Of a DNA stretch of 64,000 nt, positions 61,070 to 64,000 are shown piece by piece. How positions within the stretch are numbered: the first letter of the stretch is position 1; every line of letters starts with the position of its first letter. The position numbers and the translations under genes were made by a program. This DNA comes from Flavobacterium psychrotrophum (GTDB lineage: Bacteria; Bacteroidota; Bacteroidia; Flavobacteriales; Flavobacteriaceae): assembly GCF_003403075.1 (NCBI RefSeq), contig NZ_CP031557.1:744001-808000 (forward strand), in the 5' to 3' direction. The notes under the pieces are model-generated. The model was not told where the DNA came from. It did no database searches and saw only the letters and a list, made by a program, of their open reading frames with translations.

Positions 61070-62188
61070 TTAAAGGTTCTTTATAAATGTAGCACGCTTT
61101 TTATGTACTTTAGGGTCAAAGTTTTTCCACAGGTTATGTATGGCGTGGTTTTCTTCGAGCTCAGGCGTGCGGATGCACTGCTCAATTTTATTTTTACTGA
61201 ATACATTAAAATATTCTTCAAATACAATGGCAGTTACGCCCTTGTTCTGGTATTCCGGCAATACACCTATCAGGTAAAAAGCAACACCCTTGCTGTGCTT
61301 ACGTGCCCTTAACAAGTGGTAAAACCCAAAAGGGAAAAGGCTGCCGTTTGCTTTTTTAAGTGCAGGTGCAAAATCGGGCATTACAATACTAAAGGATATT
61401 AGCGTATCGTTCTCATCAACAATAAATTTTATGTATTCAGGATTGATGAGCCCAATGTATTTCTTTTTAAAATACTCCTTTTGCCTGTCTGATACCGCCA
61501 CAAATGATGACAGCCTTGCGTAAGAAGAATTAAACAGGTCAAACATTTTATCTACCCACGGTATTATCTGGGCTGTAGTAGTAAGAGGTAAAACCCTTAG
61601 CTTATAACGTTTTTTAACCAGTGCACTGGCTTTCATAAACAGCGCAGGGTCTACATTATTAAAAGAGAAGATACTTTCTATAAATTTCTTTTCAATCTCA
61701 AACCCCAGTTGGGTAAGATGATCTACATAATAAGCATTATTATACCAGGTAATGGCGGTTCCCATCTGGTCGTAGCCTTCGGTAAGTATGCCTACCTTGT
61801 CTAGGTTGCTAAACCCCATAGGCCCCTCTACGTGTTCTAAATTATGCTTTCTGCCCAGCTCGTATACTTTTTCAAGTAGCGCTTTTGTAACTTCAATATC
61901 GTCTATAACATCAAACCAGCCAAAGCGCACTTTGCTTTTTTGTTGTTCGTTAACTTCCTGCCAGTTTATTATTGCGGCTAATTTACCTACTATTTTACCA
62001 TCGCGGTATGCAAGGTAAAAGTAAGCTTCGGCATTTTCAAAGGCAGGGTTTTCGTTTTTATCAAAACCCGCCAACTCATCATTAATAAGTGGTGGTATCC
62101 AGTTAGGGTTGTCTTTATATAGGGTAAAAGAAAATTTAATAAAATCTTTAAGTTCCTGCTTTGTAATGGCTTCCTTTATGGTAATCAT
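61070..62188 (-). CDS. GNAT-like acyltransferase of unknown specificity
   Basis: The 372 residues appear to be an acetyltransferase-like protein with a duplicated or extended fold. The N-terminal part (about 1-110) has YFYLAYRDGKIVGKLAAIIN, a GNAT core strand pair. The C-terminal part (about 280-345) has GVAFYLIGVLPEYQNKGVTA, which matches the acyl-CoA-binding motif A (Q-x-x-G-x-T/A). The middle has GPMGFSNLDKVGILTEGYDQ. It lies 3 bp after the barrel gene 62192-63190 and is clearly co-transcribed. The substrate is unknown; some relatives carry unreliable automatic names. Confidence 0.8.
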   Translation of the reverse strand: MITIKEAITKQELKDFIKFSFTLYKDNPNWIPPLINDELAGFDKNENPAFENAEAYFYLAYRDGKIVGKLAAIINWQEVNEQQKSKVRFGWFDVIDDIEVTKALLEKVYELGRKHNLEHVEGPMGFSNLDKVGILTEGYDQMGTAITWYNNAYYVDHLTQLGFEIEKKFIESIFSFNNVDPALFMKASALVKKRYKLRVLPLTTTAQIIPWVDKMFDLFNSSYARLSSFVAVSDRQKEYFKKKYIGLINPEYIKFIVDENDTLISFSIVMPDFAPALKKANGSLFPFGFYHLLRARKHSKGVAFYLIGVLPEYQNKGVTAIVFEEYFNVFSKNKIEQCIRTPELEENHAIHNLWKNFDPKVHKKRATFIKNL

Positions 62189-62191
62189 GGC

Positions 62192-63190
62192 TTAGTTTCC
62201 GTCTGGTTGCGGCCCTACAGGGGTTTCAAGTTCTTTTAGGCGCGCTTCCTTTTCTTTTTTACGTTTGTCTTTGTCTTTCTTTTGTTTGTCCTGGTCTTCT
62301 TTCAGCAGGTCTTCGCGGTCGCCTTTACCGGGCATCATTACATCCTGGTAATTTGCAGTAAACCTCCATGAAAAGCCCACACCGCCATACAGTACAGATG
62401 GTGTATCTTTAAAGTTGCCGCTTATGCTTGCATCAAACTGCATATTTTCGGTAAACATATAAGTAGCACCCACACGGCCTACGCCATCGGCATAAAAATC
62501 GCTTTTATAAGCCTGAAATTCTAAAAAGCCTGCCCACTTGCCACTAAACCCACGTGTTATGGTGGTAATCCAGCCATAGCTTGGGTATTCTGTGCCTATT
62601 TTGTCAGCAATAATATTGTTTGTCCAGGTCCAGCCTGCAAAGTTGTTTTGTAATATTAGCATTCCCTTCGGGCTGATTTTGTCTTCAGGAAAGGTATATG
62701 GATTGTCGTTAAATAAATTTGCTCCGGCATATACCGCAATAGATGGTATTACAGAGTGCCATTTAAATTTGTGGTTAGCCTTCCAGCTTTTTACATTTAC
62801 CTCGGGCGTGTAATATTTGTTAGGGTCGTAAATAAGATATTTTGCACCAAACGTAAAACGGCTAAAATCGTTTCGGTTATAGGTGTAAATGGCATCTTTA
62901 TACTGGTCAAAGCGATACTGCATATCGGCAATAAACTCAAGCTCTTCAACAAAAGCACCATACCTTATAGCCAGGTCTAATCCTACGCCTGTAGACTTTG
63001 TACGCAGCAGGTCGTGTTCCTGTCTTATGCCGTTAATGCCGGTTTCTATTTGTGCTATGGTTTTACCCACTGCAAAGGCGCCCATGCTTTGTCCGGGGCG
63101 GTTAGTATTTATCTCTTCGGTATATTGTGCGGCAGCGCCCAGTGAAAATGCCAAAAAGGCAGTTATATAAAAATTGGTTTTAAACCTCAT
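62192..63190 (-). CDS. Outer-membrane beta-barrel protein with charged C-terminal tail
   Basis: The 332 residues have a signal peptide (about 1-21). Strands such as KTIAQIETGINGIRQEHD, YEELEF-like segments, GVGLDLAIRYGAF and GYGWITTITRGFSGKWAGFL resemble the phenol-degradation MetA/transporter-like barrel group, which begins EINTNRPGQSMGAFAVGKT. The last strand, YGGVGFSWRFTANYQ, is followed by about 45 very charged residues (EDQDKQKKDKDKRKKEKEAR), unusual for a barrel that should end at an aromatic residue. It precedes the GNAT-like gene by 3 bp in one operon. Confidence 0.82.
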   Translation of the reverse strand: MRFKTNFYITAFLAFSLGAAAQYTEEINTNRPGQSMGAFAVGKTIAQIETGINGIRQEHDLLRTKSTGVGLDLAIRYGAFVEELEFIADMQYRFDQYKDAIYTYNRNDFSRFTFGAKYLIYDPNKYYTPEVNVKSWKANHKFKWHSVIPSIAVYAGANLFNDNPYTFPEDKISPKGMLILQNNFAGWTWTNNIIADKIGTEYPSYGWITTITRGFSGKWAGFLEFQAYKSDFYADGVGRVGATYMFTENMQFDASISGNFKDTPSVLYGGVGFSWRFTANYQDVMMPGKGDREDLLKEDQDKQKKDKDKRKKEKEARLKELETPVGPQPDGN

Positions 63191-63228
63191 GTTTGGCGTA
63201 TTTATTGATTGAAGATAATTACGTTTTT

Positions 63229-63236
63229 CAAAAGTA
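63229..63236 (-). promoter_or_regulatory. -7 box of the barrel/GNAT operon
   Basis: The minus strand reads TACTTTTG, a perfect TAnnTTTG, 38 bases before the ATG at 63190. Confidence 0.5.
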
Positions 63237-63290
63237 GTACTTTTATTATTATTTTATGATGGGCGTTTTAATTTTAAACACAGCATTGCG

Positions 63291-63298
63291 TACTTTTA
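63291..63298 (+). promoter_or_regulatory. Possible -7 box of DUF4834 gene
   Basis: TACTTTTA matches 7 of 8 positions of TAnnTTTG, 10 bases before the ATG at 63309 and 16 before the one at 63315. Confidence 0.35.
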
Positions 63299-63308
63299 CA
63301 AAAATTTT

Positions 63309-63581
63309 ATGATAATGGATACAGCATCACTTACAGGTTTGATCAAGGCAATAGTAACGATTGTATTGATATATTATATCGTTAAGTTTTTAATGAAAAT
63401 GCTTGCGCCGGTACTGGTGCAGCAAATGGTTAAAAAAGCAGGACAGACCATGCACGAACGCCAACAGGAATTTTATAATGCCCAAAACAATCAGCGCCAG
63501 CAACAGCAACAAGAGCCAGCCAAGCGCCCAGAGCAAAAACCTAAAGTGGGTGAATATATAGATTTTGAAGAAATAGACTAA
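63309..63581 (+). CDS. DUF4834-like small membrane protein
   Basis: The 90 residues have one N-terminal membrane helix (about 10-30, LIKAIVTIVLIYYIVKFLMK). A Gln-rich cytoplasmic linker (NNQRQQQQQEPAKRPEQ) and a conserved acidic end, VGEYIDFEEID, follow. This end resembles a Bacteroidota family labelled DUF4834, which is my recollection. A second ATG two codons in (63315) could be the true start. A terminator follows directly. Function unknown. Confidence 0.75.
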   Translation: MIMDTASLTGLIKAIVTIVLIYYIVKFLMKMLAPVLVQQMVKKAGQTMHERQQEFYNAQNNQRQQQQQEPAKRPEQKPKVGEYIDFEEID

Positions 63582-63590
63582 ACATACCAT

Positions 63591-63608
63591 ACCCTGCCAG
63601 TGCAGGGT
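63591..63608 (+). terminator. Terminator of DUF4834-like gene
   Basis: ACCCTGC (63591-63597), CAGT loop, GCAGGGT (63602-63608), then TTATTTTTG. Confidence 0.85.
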
Positions 63609-63647
63609 TTATTTTTGCCCAAAGGCTAAAAACTAGAGGATTTTCCG

Positions 63648-63655
63648 TAATTTTA
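63648..63655 (+). promoter_or_regulatory. Possible -7 box of glutathione peroxidase gene
   Basis: TAATTTTA, the same 7-of-8 variant seen before T9SS cargo genes B and C, 15 bases before the ATG at 63671. Confidence 0.35.
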
Positions 63656-63670
63656 TATCAAATTTTAAGC

Positions 63671-64000
63671 ATGAAAAATATAGTAATAATGGCGTGCGGT
63701 CTACTGATGCTTTTTAGCATGGAAGGGCAGGCGCAAGCTAAAAATAAGGCTAAGGCCGATAAGACAAAACCTATGGCTACAGAAACAATTTACCAGTTTA
63801 AAGTAACAGACCTTTATGGAAAGCCTTTTGACTTTGCAGACCTTAAAGGTAAAAAGGTTATTGTGGTTAATACGGCATCTAAATGCGGACTTACACCGCA
63901 GTATAAAGACCTGGAGGCTATTTATGAAAAATATAAAGATAAAGGCCTTGTAATTGTAGGCTTTCCTGCTAATAATTTTGCCAGCCAGGAGCCGGGAACA
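63671..64000 (+). CDS. Glutathione/thiol peroxidase, N-terminal part (runs off right edge)
   Basis: 110 codons are visible from the ATG at 63671; the frame is open at the window end. A signal peptide-like start (MKNIVIMACGLLMLFSMEGQ) is followed by a Lys/Ala-rich linker and the peroxidase fold from about residue 40 (IYQFKVTDLYGKPFDFADLK). VVNTASKCGLTPQYKDLEAI holds the peroxidatic Cys72, a cysteine rather than selenocysteine, and GFPANNFASQEPGT the second conserved segment with its Asn/Gln. It probably reduces peroxides in the periplasm using thioredoxin-like donors. The Trp-containing C-terminal part lies outside the window. Confidence 0.9.
   Translation, partial: MKNIVIMACGLLMLFSMEGQAQAKNKAKADKTKPMATETIYQFKVTDLYGKPFDFADLKGKKVIVVNTASKCGLTPQYKDLEAIYEKYKDKGLVIVGFPANNFASQEPGT

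Noticed and set aside
1..64000. Search for tRNA/rRNA genes, transposases, integrases, phage genes and defence clusters
   Set aside because: No cloverleaf, ribosomal RNA segment or matching protein was recognised. The only defence-related item is the PIN toxin-antitoxin pair.

Overview
The window comes from a member of the Bacteroidota, most likely a Flavobacterium-like Flavobacteriaceae. Several signals agree. Cargo proteins end in type IX secretion (T9SS) type A sorting domains. Lipoproteins are abundant, one with a Cys-Ser-Lys-Asp-Asp surface-export signal. A GldL-like membrane protein, a DUF983 protein, FabV and a class 2 PyrD are present. More than twenty genes carry the Bacteroidota -7 promoter box TAnnTTTG at a sensible distance from the start codon. 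No rRNA, tRNA, CRISPR array, transposase or prophage was recognised.

Layout. 1-888 is the N-terminal part of a secreted GH30 glycosidase running off the left edge. 1207-7116 is the threonine operon on the minus strand: promoter, a Thr-rich leader peptide (7009-7101), thrA, thrB, a PIN/antitoxin pair wedged between thrB and thrC, then thrC. 7192-11514 holds NAD(P)HX repair (nnr), a histidine ammonia-lyase and an Old Yellow Enzyme. 11606-20501 is a mixed region of lipoproteins, a PhnP-like hydrolase, a cysteine desulfurase, outer-membrane barrels and a very Lys-rich small protein. 20670-29391 has an M14 peptidase, a macrodomain protein, an M23 peptidase operon, a fused RimB-like/RimK-like protein and an LpxH-like phosphoesterase. 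29553-36622 has aroC, three tandem T9SS cargo paralogues, an NlpC/P60 lipoprotein and a double-OmpA protein. 36654-37906 is an AraC regulator overlapping a VOC gene broken by a nonsense codon. 38002-51822 has a DUF983 protein, recN, fabV, a 1860-residue repeat-rich T9SS protein, a glycosyltransferase, coaE and a two-component pair. 51922-64000 has pepT, a PAS histidine kinase, pyrD, HMG-CoA lyase, guaB, a GNAT-like protein, a barrel with a charged tail, and a glutathione peroxidase cut by the right edge.

How it works together. Most of the window is housekeeping metabolism (Thr, chorismate, UMP and GMP synthesis, CoA, fatty acids, recombination repair) mixed with cell-envelope and secretion cargo genes. 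The most unusual region is the threonine operon, which combines a leader peptide, a 133-bp palindromic insertion and an embedded toxin-antitoxin module. Several families of dispersed palindromic repeats lie just after gene ends and probably double as terminators. Start codons were moved inward where a TAnnTTTG box, a lipobox or signal peptide, or an overlap with the upstream gene argued for it.
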